Assembly: GCA_019748195.1 (NCBI GenBank)
Contig: JAIEPW010000079.1
Location: 26,078 to 90,077 of the forward strand
Direction of reading: 5' to 3'
Source: Bryobacteraceae bacterium
GTDB lineage: Bacteria > Acidobacteriota > Terriglobia > Bryobacterales > Bryobacteraceae
DNA length: 64,000 bases
Shown: positions 9,055 to 17,790 of the stretch, one piece after another
Layout: each line of letters starts with the position of its first letter
How positions within the stretch are numbered: the first letter of the stretch is position 1
Program-made: the position numbers and the translations under genes
Notes under the pieces: model-generated
What the model was told of the DNA's origin: nothing
Databases searched by the model: none
Seen by the model: the letters and a program-made list of their open reading frames with translations, nothing else

Positions 9055-10022
9055 CGCTGGAACCTGCGCTCGTTCTCAACCGGCCAGCTCAGGAACACGG
9101 TGTCGCCGGGACGGAAGCCGTCGGCGGCCGCCCGGACCTCGGCGGTGAAGCGGTCGCCCGATTCGAGCCTTGCCTGCAGATGAATCAGGTTTCCCAGGAA
9201 CGCCGACTCGATGATCGTGGCTCGCAGGGCGCGGGATCCGCCGTTCGGCGGCGTCCGCGAAACCTGGACCGCTTCCGGACGGATGCCGCAATCGCCCAGC
9301 CAGTTCATGGCGCCCAGAAACTCGGCGACAAAACGCGTGCTCGGGTGGAGATACAGATCGCGGGGCGTGCCGGTCTGCTCCAGCAGGCCGGCATTCATCA
9401 CCGCCATGCGGTCGGAGAGGGATAACGCCTCTTCCTGATCGTGGGTAATGAAGAGGAATGTGATTCCGACGCGCCGCTGAATCGCTTTCAGCTCGGACCG
9501 GACCTGCTTGCGCAGCTTCGGATCGAGCGCGGACAGCGGTTCGTCCAGCAGCAGGAGATCGGGCTGCACCACCAGTGACCGGGCCAGGGCGACACGCTGC
9601 TTTTCGCCGCCCGAGAGTTGAGCCGGCTTGCGAGCTTCCTTGCCGGCCAGTTCCAGCAAGGCGAGCAGTTCGGTGGCCGCCCGCTCCCGCTCCGCCGGGG
9701 GCTTCCGCTGCAGGCCGAATTCGACGTTGCCCCGGACCGTCAGGTGCGGAAACAGAGCGTAGCTCTGAAAGACAGTGGAGACGTTGCGGTCGTACGGCTT
9801 CAAGCCGTCCAGGCGCGTCCCGTTCAGCCAGATCTGGCCCGAGGTGGGCTCTTCGAAGCCGGCGATCAGCCGCAGCGTCGTGGTTTTCCCGCATCCTGAG
9901 GGTCCCAGGAGCGAGAAGAACTCGCCTTGCTGGATCTGGAGGGAGATGCCGCGGACGGCCTCGTGGCCGGGGTAGTGCTTGGTCAGCTCGCGAAGATTAA
10001 GGAACGATTGCTCCACGGACAT
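9051..10022 (-). CDS. potA: polyamine-type ABC transporter ATPase, PotA-like
   Basis: A 323-residue cytosolic ATPase that drives the PotBC channel. Walker A is GPSGCGKTTT (near residue 40), the signature is LSGGEKQRVALARSL (near 137), Walker B LLLLDEPLSALD and the switch FITHDQEEAL. A C-terminal TOBE/MOP-like domain follows (GIRPEAVQVS, ATIIESAFLGN). It is shorter than E. coli PotA (378), mostly in the regulatory tail. The ATG at 10022 fits the full N-terminus. Upstream, 60 bases away, is an NAD(P)-binding protein on the same strand. Confidence 0.93.
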   Translation of the reverse strand: MSVEQSFLNLRELTKHYPGHEAVRGISLQIQQGEFFSLLGPSGCGKTTTLRLIAGFEEPTSGQIWLNGTRLDGLKPYDRNVSTVFQSYALFPHLTVRGNVEFGLQRKPPAERERAATELLALLELAGKEARKPAQLSGGEKQRVALARSLVVQPDLLLLDEPLSALDPKLRKQVRSELKAIQRRVGITFLFITHDQEEALSLSDRMAVMNAGLLEQTGTPRDLYLHPSTRFVAEFLGAMNWLGDCGIRPEAVQVSRTPPNGGSRALRATIIESAFLGNLIHLQARLESGDRFTAEVRAAADGFRPGDTVFLSWPVENERRFQR

Positions 10023-10082
10023 TGGTGAAAGACGAATGGTACCTGAAGTTGGCTACACAATCTACCCACACGCGCAGCCGTT

Positions 10083-10742
10083 TCAGATGACGCCAGGCTC
10101 GCTTTCCGATCGCGCCAGGATCTCTCGCCAGTGGTAAACGTGCCGCCCTGTTTCTCCGCGCAACGCCACCGCCACCATCGCCCGGCCCACGGCCTCGGCG
10201 GGAGTGGCGCGATACCGGGATAAACCGCCCGCCAGCAGAGGCCCCACGAGCTTGGCCAGGGCCAGGCCGATCCGCTCTCCGGGGCGGGATTCCAGCCGGG
10301 GCCCATCCAGCACTCCCGGCCGGAAGATGTGGACTTCCGGAATCGGCAGCGCGGAAACCGCTGCCTCCACTTCGCCTTTCGTTTTCAGATAGAAGTTGCC
10401 GGACGCCGGGTTCGCGCCCGCGCTCGAGACGATCAGGAATCTGGGGCAGTCCGCGCCGGCGGCCGCCTGGGCCAGCCGCAGTGCGTACTCGAAGTCGACC
10501 TTGCGGAACGCTTCTCGCGAGCCCGCCCTGCGGATCGTGGTGCCCAGCGCGCAAAACACGTCCGCCCCCGGGGGCAGCGAAGGCGGTGATTCGAAATCGC
10601 TTTGCCGCTGCTCCAGGTTGGGCGCCTCGGTGGGATTCGGCCGGCGCCCCAGCGACAGAACCCGATCGTAATGTTTCAGGAGCGCGGCCAGGCAATAACC
10701 GCCCACCAGCCCCGACGCCCCCGCGATCACTGCGGTTCTCAT
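10083..10742 (-). CDS. NAD(P)-binding oxidoreductase, TIP30/epimerase-like
   Basis: A 219-residue Rossmann-fold protein of the atypical short-chain dehydrogenase class. The dinucleotide motif AGASGLVGG is at residues 7-15, then DVFCALGTTIRRAGS and the KVDFEYA segment, and RFLIVSSAGANP as the usual strand before the active site. FYLKTKGEVE carries the YxxxK-like pair. HIFRPGVLDG is the typical C-terminal substrate-side motif. It resembles HTATIP2/TIP30-like and YwnB-like oxidoreductases whose substrates are unknown. It is upstream of potABCD on the same strand and may share a transcript. Confidence 0.85.
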   Translation of the reverse strand: MRTAVIAGASGLVGGYCLAALLKHYDRVLSLGRRPNPTEAPNLEQRQSDFESPPSLPPGADVFCALGTTIRRAGSREAFRKVDFEYALRLAQAAAGADCPRFLIVSSAGANPASGNFYLKTKGEVEAAVSALPIPEVHIFRPGVLDGPRLESRPGERIGLALAKLVGPLLAGGLSRYRATPAEAVGRAMVAVALRGETGRHVYHWREILARSESEPGVI

Positions 10743-10891
10743 CGCCCCTCCGCCCGCCGCTACATTTCATCACACCGCGAGGGACTTGTTATCATCAATT
10801 ACTTAGGACACTCCTTCCGGACGCCGTTTCGGGCAAAAAACACCGCGCCGACACGCCAGTCCGGGCGTGCCCACCGGTTGGATTTCGAAAC

Positions 10892-11578
10892 ATGAGTGCA
10901 GCCAGCGCAGCAGCGATCAAAGACTCCCGTCTGTCGAGATTCTGGAACGCCACCAACGGCAAGAAGGCGGTGATGGCGGTTACCGGATTGATTCTGGTCG
11001 GCTTCGTGATCGGGCACATGGCGGGAAATCTGCAGATTTTTCTCGGCCCCGAGAAATTCAACGCCTACGCAGCGGCGCTGAAGGCGCTGCCGGCGTTGTT
11101 GTGGGGCGCGCGAGCGGTCCTGTTGCTTTCGGTGACGCTGCACATCTGGGCGGCGATCGCCTTGTGGCAACTGAAGAATGACGCCCGGCCTCAGAATTAC
11201 GTGAAACGTAAGCCGATCGCTTCCAGCTATGCGTCCCGCACCATGTATTGGAGCGGGCCCATTCTTGCCCTGTTCATCTTCTATCACCTGCTGCACTTCA
11301 CCATCGGAGCGGGAGGGACCGCGTTCGATCCCGTGGACGTCTATTCCAATGTGATCGCCGGATTCCGCGTTTGGTTTCTGTCGGTGTTCTATATGGTCGC
11401 CATGGGCCTGCTGTGCCTGCACCTGTATCACGGGATCTGGAGCATGTTCCAGTCGCTCGGTTTCCAGCACCCCCGTTACACGCCGGTGCTGCAAAAGGCC
11501 GCGCAGGCGATCGCCGTCGTCGTGTTCCTTGGATTTGTCTCGGTGCCGGTCGCGGTTCTGGCCGGCTGGGTGAGCTAG
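10892..11578 (+). CDS. sdhC: succinate dehydrogenase cytochrome b558 subunit
   Basis: A 228-residue membrane anchor of the single-subunit (b558, di-haem) type used by B. subtilis-like and epsilonproteobacterial-like enzymes. Five hydrophobic helices are seen. Histidines that could be haem ligands lie in [10 protein letters not shown] (near residue 42), LHIWAA (near 86), YHLLHF (near 132) and [10 protein letters not shown] (near 178). It passes electrons from SdhAB to quinone in the inner membrane. The ATG at 10892 fits; upstream frames are not conserved-looking. It is four bases before sdhA, so the order is sdhC-sdhA-sdhB. Confidence 0.93.
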   Translation: MSAASAAAIKDSRLSRFWNATNGKKAVMAVTGLILVGFVIGHMAGNLQIFLGPEKFNAYAAALKALPALLWGARAVLLLSVTLHIWAAIALWQLKNDARPQNYVKRKPIASSYASRTMYWSGPILALFIFYHLLHFTIGAGGTAFDPVDVYSNVIAGFRVWFLSVFYMVAMGLLCLHLYHGIWSMFQSLGFQHPRYTPVLQKAAQAIAVVVFLGFVSVPVAVLAGWVS

Positions 11579-11582
11579 ATCA

Positions 11583-13496
11583 ATGAAACTCGAGTCGAAG
11601 ATACCCTCCGGTCCCATTGAGCAGAAGTGGGACAAGGCGAGGTTCGAATACAAGCTGGTCAACCCGGCGAACAAGCGCAAGTTCAACGTGATCGTGGTGG
11701 GAACGGGGCTGGCCGGCGGGTCCGCGGCGGCCACGCTGGGCGAACTCGGCTATAACGTCAAGTGTTTCTGCTTCCAGGATTCGCCGCGTCGCGCGCACTC
11801 CATCGCCGCCCAGGGCGGCATCAACGCGGCGAAAAACTACCAGAATGACGGCGATTCCATTTATCGCCTGTTCTACGACACGGTGAAGGGCGGCGACTTC
11901 CGGGCGCGCGAGGCGAACGTGTACCGCCTGGCTTCCATCTCAGTCAACATCATCGATCAATGCGTCGCGCAGGGCGTCCCCTTCGCGCGGGAATACGGCG
12001 GCCTGCTCTCCAATCGCAGCTTCGGCGGCGCGCAGGTCTCGCGCACATTCTACGCCCGCGGCCAGACCGGACAGCAACTCCTGCTCGGCGCCTACCAGGC
12101 GCTGGAACGCCAGATCGACGCCGGACGGGTGAAGATGTTCCCGCGGACCGAGATGCTGGACCTGATCGTGATCGACGGGAAGGCGCGCGGCATCGTGACC
12201 CGCGACCTGGTGACCGGCGCGATCCAGACTCATCTGGCTGACGCCGTGATTCTCGGCACCGGCGGATACGGCAACGTCTATTACCTCTCCACCAACGCCA
12301 AGGGATCGAACTGCACGGCGATCTGGCGCGCGCACAAGCGCGGCGCCGCCTTCGGCAATCCCTGCTTTACCCAGATCCACCCTACTTGCATCCCGGTCTC
12401 CGGCGATTATCAATCCAAGCTGACCCTGATGTCGGAATCGCTGCGCAATGACGGGCGCGTCTGGGTTCCCAAGGTGAAGGGCGATACGCGGCCTCCCCGA
12501 CAGATCCCCGAGGACGAGCGCGACTATTACCTGGAGCGGAAGTATCCCAGCTTCGGCAACCTGGTGCCGCGCGATGTCGCCTCCCGCAACTCCAAGGCGG
12601 TTTGTGACGAAGGCCGCGGCGTGGGTCCGAGCGGGCTCGCCGTGTATCTCGATTTCACCGACGCCATCAAGCGCATGGGTGAGCAGACGATCCGCGAGCG
12701 CTACGGCAACCTCTTCGACATGTACCAGCGCATCACCGACGAGAACCCCTACGAGGTTCCGATGCGCATCTACCCCGCTATCCATTACACGATGGGCGGC
12801 CTGTGGGTGGACTACAACCTGATGTCCACGATTCCCGGGCTGTTCGTGATCGGAGAGGCCAACTTTTCCGATCATGGAGCGAACCGGCTCGGCGCCAGCG
12901 CGCTGATGCAGGGCTTGTCCGATGGCTACTTCGTGATCCCCTATTCCCTCGGCAACTACCTGGCCAGCGAGAAGCTGGGCAAGGTGGAGGAGACGGCGCC
13001 GGAAGTCAAGGAAGCGCTGGCTGGAATCACCGGGATCACCAACAAGCTGCTGAGTGTCCGCGGCAGGCGCACGGTGGACAGCTTTCACCGCGAACTCGGC
13101 AAGATTATGTGGGACGAGTGCGGCATGTCGCGCAACGCCGCGGGGCTCACCCAGGCCATCGACCGCCTGCGCGCGCTGAAGGATGAGTACTGGCAGAACG
13201 TCAATGTTCCCGGGTCCGCCGGCGAGCTCAATCAGGCGCTCGAGAAGGCGGGCCGTGTCGCCGACTTTTTTGAGCTCGGCGAATTGATGTGCATCGACGC
13301 CCTGCAGCGCGAGGAAAGCTGTGGCGGGCACTTCCGCGAGGAGTATCAGACGCCGGAAGGCGAAGCGCAGCGCGACGACGAAAAGTTCAGCCATGTCGCC
13401 GCCTGGGAGTACGCCGGCGCCGGACGCAGCCCCGTCCTCCACAAGGAGCCGCTGAATTTCGAGTACGTCAAGCCCTCCCAGCGAAGCTACAAGTAA
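11583..13496 (+). CDS. sdhA: succinate dehydrogenase flavoprotein subunit
   Basis: A 637-residue FAD-containing catalytic subunit that oxidises succinate to fumarate. The FAD-binding motif is [12 protein letters not shown] (about residues 38-49). The covalent FAD histidine is in [16 protein letters not shown] (near residue 76). Active-site segments include [11 protein letters not shown] and the C-terminal [12 protein letters not shown] and [14 protein letters not shown]. It belongs to the longer SdhA class paired with a b558 anchor. Full length, no disruption. It lies between sdhC and sdhB with 4- and 14-base gaps. Confidence 0.96.
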   Translation: MKLESKIPSGPIEQKWDKARFEYKLVNPANKRKFNVIVVGTGLAGGSAAATLGELGYNVKCFCFQDSPRRAHSIAAQGGINAAKNYQNDGDSIYRLFYDTVKGGDFRAREANVYRLASISVNIIDQCVAQGVPFAREYGGLLSNRSFGGAQVSRTFYARGQTGQQLLLGAYQALERQIDAGRVKMFPRTEMLDLIVIDGKARGIVTRDLVTGAIQTHLADAVILGTGGYGNVYYLSTNAKGSNCTAIWRAHKRGAAFGNPCFTQIHPTCIPVSGDYQSKLTLMSESLRNDGRVWVPKVKGDTRPPRQIPEDERDYYLERKYPSFGNLVPRDVASRNSKAVCDEGRGVGPSGLAVYLDFTDAIKRMGEQTIRERYGNLFDMYQRITDENPYEVPMRIYPAIHYTMGGLWVDYNLMSTIPGLFVIGEANFSDHGANRLGASALMQGLSDGYFVIPYSLGNYLASEKLGKVEETAPEVKEALAGITGITNKLLSVRGRRTVDSFHRELGKIMWDECGMSRNAAGLTQAIDRLRALKDEYWQNVNVPGSAGELNQALEKAGRVADFFELGELMCIDALQREESCGGHFREEYQTPEGEAQRDDEKFSHVAAWEYAGAGRSPVLHKEPLNFEYVKPSQRSYK

Positions 13497-13510
13497 GAAG
13501 AAAGCATCCG

Positions 13511-14320
13511 ATGAAACTTACTTTCCACATTTGGCGCCAGAAGGACGCGAAGTCCCCCGGACAAATGGTCCGCTACGAATCGGACAACTTCAATGAGGAC
13601 ATGTCGATGCTGGAAGCATTGGATGTCCTGAACGAGGAATTGATGAACCGGGGCGAGCTCCCGGTGGCTTTCGAACATGATTGCCGCGAAGGCATCTGCG
13701 GCTCCTGCGGCTTCATGATCAACGGCGTGGCTCACGGACCAGTGCCCGCCACCACGGTCTGCCAGTTGACGTTGCGGCACTTCCAGGACGGCGAAGAGCT
13801 ATACCTGGAGCCCTGGCGCGCCCGCGCGTTCCCCATCCTGAAGGACCTCGTCGTCGATCGCAACGCATTCGACCGGGTGATCCAGGCCGGCGGCTACATC
13901 AGCGTCTCCACCGGCTCCGCGCCCGATGGGAACGCGATCCCCATTCGCAAGGAGAATGCGGATCGCGCCATGGACTACGCGTCGTGCATCGCCTGCGGAG
14001 CGTGCGTCGCCGCCTGCCCGAACGCGTCGGCGGCTCTGTTCACCGGAGCCAAGATCTCCCACCTCCGGCAGCTTCCGCAGGGCGAGCCCGAACGCCACGA
14101 ACGCGCTCTGCGTATGGTGGCGCAAGTGAACGCCGAGATGTTCGGCAACTGCACCAATATCGGTGAATGCGCCGCCGTGTGCCCCAAGGAGATCCCGCTC
14201 GAGGTCATCGCGCAAATGAACCGCGACTTCCTGGCGGCCTCCTGGGCCGCGCGCAAGCAGCCGTACCAGGATCCGGCGGAAGAGAAGCGCTGGCAGCAGT
14301 ACGACTCGGCCCACCGCTGA
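13511..14320 (+). CDS. sdhB: succinate dehydrogenase iron-sulfur subunit
   Basis: A 269-residue electron-transfer subunit. The [2Fe-2S] ligands are in [19 protein letters not shown] with a further Cys in TTVCQLTL. The ferredoxin-like cysteines are in [16 protein letters not shown] (near 157) and [16 protein letters not shown] (near 215). ATG at 13511 with an AAGAAAG purine tract upstream. A short CCCGC-TAGC-GCGGG hairpin lies right after the stop (14324-14337) and is shared with the end of the convergent dinB gene; it lacks a clear U tract. The last gene of sdhCAB. Confidence 0.95.
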   Translation: MKLTFHIWRQKDAKSPGQMVRYESDNFNEDMSMLEALDVLNEELMNRGELPVAFEHDCREGICGSCGFMINGVAHGPVPATTVCQLTLRHFQDGEELYLEPWRARAFPILKDLVVDRNAFDRVIQAGGYISVSTGSAPDGNAIPIRKENADRAMDYASCIACGACVAACPNASAALFTGAKISHLRQLPQGEPERHERALRMVAQVNAEMFGNCTNIGECAAVCPKEIPLEVIAQMNRDFLAASWAARKQPYQDPAEEKRWQQYDSAHR

Positions 14321-14327
14321 GCGCCCG

Positions 14328-14927
14328 CTAGCGCGGGTACTTCGCGTCCTGCTTCACTTCGTTCAACTGCGCCGTGTGGCGGAGTGTGTGCGCCGACATC
14401 AGCACCAGGTACTGATACGCGTCCATGGAACCGGACACCCGCCCCCGCAAGTCATCCTGCGTGGATTTGACCCACTCAATGCTTCGCTGGCGCCGGCTGT
14501 GGAACTCGGCCACGAAGCTCTCCGGGGTGGGGAACTTCCCGCTCGGCTGCAGCGTCTCCGGTGCTTTCGCCTTCTCCGAACGGTCCACGATCCGCGCGAT
14601 CAGCTTCTCATCCTCGGCCCGGCCGAACCGCGTGCGATCCGCCGCGACCGGGAGCTTCAGCAGGCGGCCGGTCACCATCCCGAACAACCCGTCCTCGGTG
14701 GCCGCCAGGTGCTCGGCGCATTGGGCGATGCTCCAGCCCCCGCCCGCCGGCTGGTGATTCCACTGCTCCTTGGTCAGCCCGGCAATGGACTTCAGGAGTT
14801 CCTGACGCGACGTCTCCAGGTGGCTTGTCAGGAAGTCGCGGTCTGCCGGGGTAAGCGTTTGCCGGTCCTCGGCGGCGGCTAAGGCCAGCACGAAGAAGGG
14901 AAGTGAGAATCGGTTTGCGAGTTTCAT
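14328..14927 (-). CDS. exported DinB family protein (copy 1)
   Basis: A 199-residue DinB-fold protein with an N-terminal signal peptide (MKLANRFSLPFFVLALAAAE). The fold's motifs are QPAGGGWSIAQCAEHLAATED, with a metal-ligand histidine, and SAHTLRHTAQ near the C-terminus. DinB proteins are four-helix-bundle metalloproteins; the role of the secreted ones is unknown. It is a close paralogue of the gene at 20142-20741: same length, about 40 differences in 199 residues, and about 40 bp of matching upstream sequence. The pair brackets the accessory island. It converges with sdhB. Confidence 0.88.
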   Translation of the reverse strand: MKLANRFSLPFFVLALAAAEDRQTLTPADRDFLTSHLETSRQELLKSIAGLTKEQWNHQPAGGGWSIAQCAEHLAATEDGLFGMVTGRLLKLPVAADRTRFGRAEDEKLIARIVDRSEKAKAPETLQPSGKFPTPESFVAEFHSRRQRSIEWVKSTQDDLRGRVSGSMDAYQYLVLMSAHTLRHTAQLNEVKQDAKYPR

Positions 14928-14971
14928 AGATGCCTATTCAACGTTTCCACCCCCGTCATTGCGACAGGTCC
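14328..14971 (-). repeat. direct repeat, left copy (dinB plus upstream)
   Basis: This covers the dinB copy and the upstream 40 bp ending in GCGACAGGTCC. The same order recurs at 20142-20783 in the same orientation. The match stops just after GACAGGTCC in both. The pair encloses about 5.2 kb of accessory DNA. Confidence 0.75.
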
Positions 14972-15234
14972 CCATGCGGGTGATCAAAATCGCCTGGCGA
15001 ACTCGCATGCGCAATTTCTTGGTGAGCTGGAATCCGCACAATTACCCTGTTGGGTGATCGTACGGGCTGACTTGGCGGATTGCCGGCGCCGGCCGCGGAA
15101 CAAGACGTACGCGGCTGCGTTGAAGGCGGGCGCGGCATCGGAATCGGCGCCGGAGAACAAGCCCGGGGGGCACCGGACCGCGGGCGTCAACGGGCTGGTG
15201 GATCGCCGCGCCGCTGGCGTGAGGTGGGGTGGCA
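14972..15234. other. no gene; possible RAYT 5' scrap
   Basis: No intact gene. On the minus strand, 15034-15062 reads RTITQQGNC, close to the HHITQRGNY start motif of the RAYT transposase at 17901-18470, and the bases ATTACCCTGTTGGGTGAT match that gene's ATTACCCCGTTGGGTGAT. This is a short fragment of a lost RAYT copy at best. Confidence 0.35.
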
Positions 15235-15479
15235 CGCCGGCCGCGCGTTGGCGACCACCCACGCGGATTGCCCGCCCATTTCGAGCGCCACGCGCGTCCC
15301 GGCCCGGCCGGCTGCGCGCTCAGATACTTGTACAAAGCCGCGCGCTTCATGGGCAACACGCCTTCGGCGAGGATCTCGCCGGCCTCGTCGAGTTCGCAAT
15401 AGCGCAGCGTGCGGTCACTCAGGTCAAGCCCGATGGTCCGGGCCGGTAGCGGGGAAACGGTAATGGTATGCTTCGGCAT
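15235..15479 (-). pseudogene. IS110 family transposase, 5' remnant
   Basis: The minus strand from the ATG at 15479 reads TIGLDLSDRTLRYCELDEAG, then VLPMKRAALYKYLSA, and after a frame change at about 15300 reads RVALEMGGQSAWVV and ANAR. This is the N-terminal DEDD nuclease domain of IS110/IS1111-type transposases, including the first catalytic Asp in GLDLSD. The remaining roughly 300 residues are absent. It is therefore a dead 5' fragment with at least one frameshift. It shows that mobile DNA has visited this island. Confidence 0.75.
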
Positions 15480-15703
15480 GGCTGGTCTCTTTCTGCACCC
15501 CCAGGGAGTGCGTTGGTCTTCTTTCACCAGCGAGCTTACCGCCGCTGGAGAGAGGCCAGCCCGCTCATCCTATCTGTCCCCCGAACCTCCTGATAACCAC
15601 AGCCTTCTTATGTACACATTATCAAGTAAGGGATTGTACGAGTACTTGCCAATAGTGGCCAGGAGGCCCGGGAGCTCACAGAGTCATTGAATTGGCTAAA
15701 GCC

Positions 15704-16333
15704 ATGCAAGTGAAACTTCGTAGACCCGCCATCCCTATTTTGCTCATTGCCTTCACGGCTGCGGAAGGTCAAACCCTTCGCTCGGGAAAGCTGACGGAAA
15801 GCTGGCTTAGGGGGCGCGCTCTCTCGGACTGGTCGTTCGAGAGCGAAGATACACGAGGCGCTGAGCTTCTTCTCCGGGTACGGGTTGAGCGTAGTAGCGG
15901 GGTTTTGCTGGAACAGGTAACGTTGTTCAAACCCTTGGGAAAGCCAGCGAAGGTCGAGTACCTCCGCGCCACGCGCAGCTTTCTTGATGTTGCGGTCGAA
16001 AATCCTGACTTACCTTTGACATCACTCACTGATAAAACGGAGCCGCAGCGGATTGTACGCCCGATGCCGGCGTTGAAGCTGCAGGATGTTGCTAGATCGT
16101 TTTTCGGTGCGTTGAACAGAGCTGTGCTCGCCATGACAAATGTCCCTGAGAAGCAAGTCTGGGTACTCGATGGAACACGATACTTTATTGAATTCCGTCA
16201 ACCTACGCGTCGACTTCGCTTTACTGTTCAAGAGGATGAAAGCGATCACCTGTCGGTTTGGGCCGGAGCGTTCATGAAGCAATATGGACTCGCCACATCA
16301 GGGGGCATTCGGGGACAGGAAGTTGTGAAATAA
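15704..16333 (+). CDS. hypothetical secreted protein
   Basis: A 209-residue protein I do not recognise. It begins MQVKLRRPAIPILLIAFTAA, a likely signal peptide with cleavage near AAEGQ. The rest is beta-strand-rich (GAELLLRVRVERSSGVLLEQ, YFIEFRQPTRRLRFTVQ), consistent with a periplasmic or outer-membrane-associated fold. A TTG twelve bases upstream is a possible alternative start. Codon use is less GC-rich than in the neighbouring sdh genes, which suggests acquisition. It stands alone between an IS110 remnant and a RAYT remnant. Confidence 0.6.
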   Translation: MQVKLRRPAIPILLIAFTAAEGQTLRSGKLTESWLRGRALSDWSFESEDTRGAELLLRVRVERSSGVLLEQVTLFKPLGKPAKVEYLRATRSFLDVAVENPDLPLTSLTDKTEPQRIVRPMPALKLQDVARSFFGALNRAVLAMTNVPEKQVWVLDGTRYFIEFRQPTRRLRFTVQEDESDHLSVWAGAFMKQYGLATSGGIRGQEVVK

Positions 16334-16351
16334 TCACCAAAACAATTCTGG

Positions 16352-16640
16352 GGTTCGGGGACGGTCGCCTCATTTTCCTCCGGGCTCCCCTCAGCGATTC
16401 CGGTAACTTCAACCTCCCGCGCGACTTACCTTCCGCCCCGCCCTCTTCCGCCGAGCCTCAATCCGGAAGTCCCCCTCAATCCGTCGAAGCCACTCCTCCC
16501 TACCCAACGGCAGCCCGACGCCGTGGCCTCACGAATCCGCTGCAGCATCGCCGCATCTGCTAAACCCAATTCCAGGGCGGACTTCCAGCTCTCTGGCGTG
16601 TACCGTTGCCGCCACCGCACCAAGTCCAGTCCCGCGAACG
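16352..16640 (-). pseudogene. RAYT transposase 3' remnant A with REP-like end
   Basis: This matches the 3' third of the RAYT gene at 17901-18470 and its downstream flank. On the minus strand it reads RWRQRYTPESWKSALELGLA, DAAMLQRIREATA, then drifts out of frame. The left edge (16352-16376) is the REP-like word GGGGACGGTCGCCTCATTTT. The catalytic N-terminal domain is missing. It is a solo 3' end left by deletion or partial copying. Confidence 0.7.
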
Positions 16641-16710
16641 CCCCGCAATTGCCGCTCCGGATAGCTAGGATGCACCGAGGGTAAGTTGATCGAGGCAGCC
16701 TCGCTACAAT

Positions 16711-17421
16711 TTAACGATGCCCCGACGCGCCCGCGTTTTGTGCAGATGCACTACGTCGGAGCCAATGAGTCCCAGCAACGGCGCACAACCCTATCGCGGT
16801 CAGCAGCAGGGACGCCGGCTCTGGCACCGCCGCGGAAGCGGCAAAGGTTCCCTGGCCTGTTGGCGAATGGTTCTGGGTGAAGGTAAGGTTCCCGAGCGTG
16901 GTGTAAACGAACAGACCTTCCGAGTAATTAACGCCTCCTGGGATCGCCGTTATCGGGCCGATGGACGTTCTGAGATCGTAGCCTAGCAGCGCATTGCTCC
17001 CGATGAGGCCGATTCCGGTAAAGGAATTTAGAGTCGGAGGGTTGTCCAGCGTTCCGATCACCACGTACGGCAGTACAGGAAACTGAGAATCGATGGGAAT
17101 AGGCGAAGGGAAGGAAAACACTCCAACTGGATTCGGGCTCACACCCGGCTCCGCGCCTCCGGTGACCGTAGCGGTTCCGATGCCGGCGATCATCACGGTT
17201 GTTGAACTGGCTACATTGGCGAAAACTTCATATCCTTCAAGACTAAGGGAAACTACGTTGGCCGTATCCGCAGTCGCAGTCACCTGTACCAGGGCGTTTG
17301 TAAAAGGGATTCCGCCGATCGTGCCGGACGCGGTTCCGGTCACTACATAATTGATCTGACCTGCAGTCGCCGCCAAACTGAACGCCAACGCCAGGAAAAG
17401 AAATTTCTCCTTTTGGAACAT
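16711..17421 (-). CDS. PEP-CTERM sorting domain protein
   Basis: A 236-residue exported protein of unknown function. It has a signal peptide (MFQKEKFLFLALAFSLAATAG) and a C-terminal PEP-CTERM signal (AVPEPASLLLTAIGL, then HWLRR). The C-terminal basic tail is longer than usual (about 15 residues after LRR). The body is rich in Val, Thr and Gly and is probably beta-structured. The start is the ATG at 17421 with GGGAGG eleven bases upstream; a TTG directly before it is an alternative. A near-consensus promoter lies upstream at 17464-17492. Confidence 0.88.
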   Translation of the reverse strand: MFQKEKFLFLALAFSLAATAGQINYVVTGTASGTIGGIPFTNALVQVTATADTANVVSLSLEGYEVFANVASSTTVMIAGIGTATVTGGAEPGVSPNPVGVFSFPSPIPIDSQFPVLPYVVIGTLDNPPTLNSFTGIGLIGSNALLGYDLRTSIGPITAIPGGVNYSEGLFVYTTLGNLTFTQNHSPTGQGTFAASAAVPEPASLLLTAIGLCAVAGTHWLRRSASAQNAGASGHR

Positions 17422-17463
17422 CAAAGCTGTCGCCTCCCAGAGCCGAGGATCCGCTGCACCTTC

Positions 17464-17492
17464 AGATTATGCCCGACGTTGTATCCTGTCAA
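17464..17492 (-). promoter_or_regulatory. sigma70-type promoter of the PEP-CTERM gene
   Basis: On the minus strand the sequence is TTGACA (17492-17487), a 17-base spacer, then TAATCT (17469-17464). Transcription would start near 17457, giving a leader of about 36 bases that contains the GGGAGG ribosome site. This is the best housekeeping-type promoter I see in the window. Confidence 0.6.
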
Positions 17493-17511
17493 TTGCAATA
17501 TACGCACACGT

Positions 17512-17527
17512 GGTACTTGTAAGTACC
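17512..17527. promoter_or_regulatory. palindrome upstream of the PEP-CTERM promoter
   Basis: GGTACTT-GT-AAGTACC is a perfect 7+2+7 inverted repeat centred about 63 bases upstream of the predicted transcription start. Its place fits an activator site; the binding protein is unknown. Confidence 0.35.
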
Positions 17528-17675
17528 GGTCGTCCTGGTCCAGATCATCTCTATGATGTGGAGCTCTAGGATGCCCCTCTTGTGATAGAAAAGAAATATT
17601 TCCGGAACGCGCGAATAAGGCGCTGCCGGCCAGGGATGCGCAGGAATTTGCGATCGGACTCCCTGACTCGGCTGA

Positions 17676-17700
17676 CTCGGGGACGGTCACCTCAATCCCC
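17676..17700 (+). repeat. REP-like element, solo copy
   Basis: CTCGGGGACGGTCACCTCA is the same word that ends the RAYT copies at 16352, 17791 and 19776. Here it has no RAYT sequence attached, so it looks like a solo REP-like element in the intergenic region. Confidence 0.6.
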
Positions 17701-17790
17701 TTGGACGCACCGTCACACTGTGGGCTAACGACTTTGCGCGATCTATCGCCGGTACAACGAGCAGTGACCGGCATTGGATAATGGTTCTGG

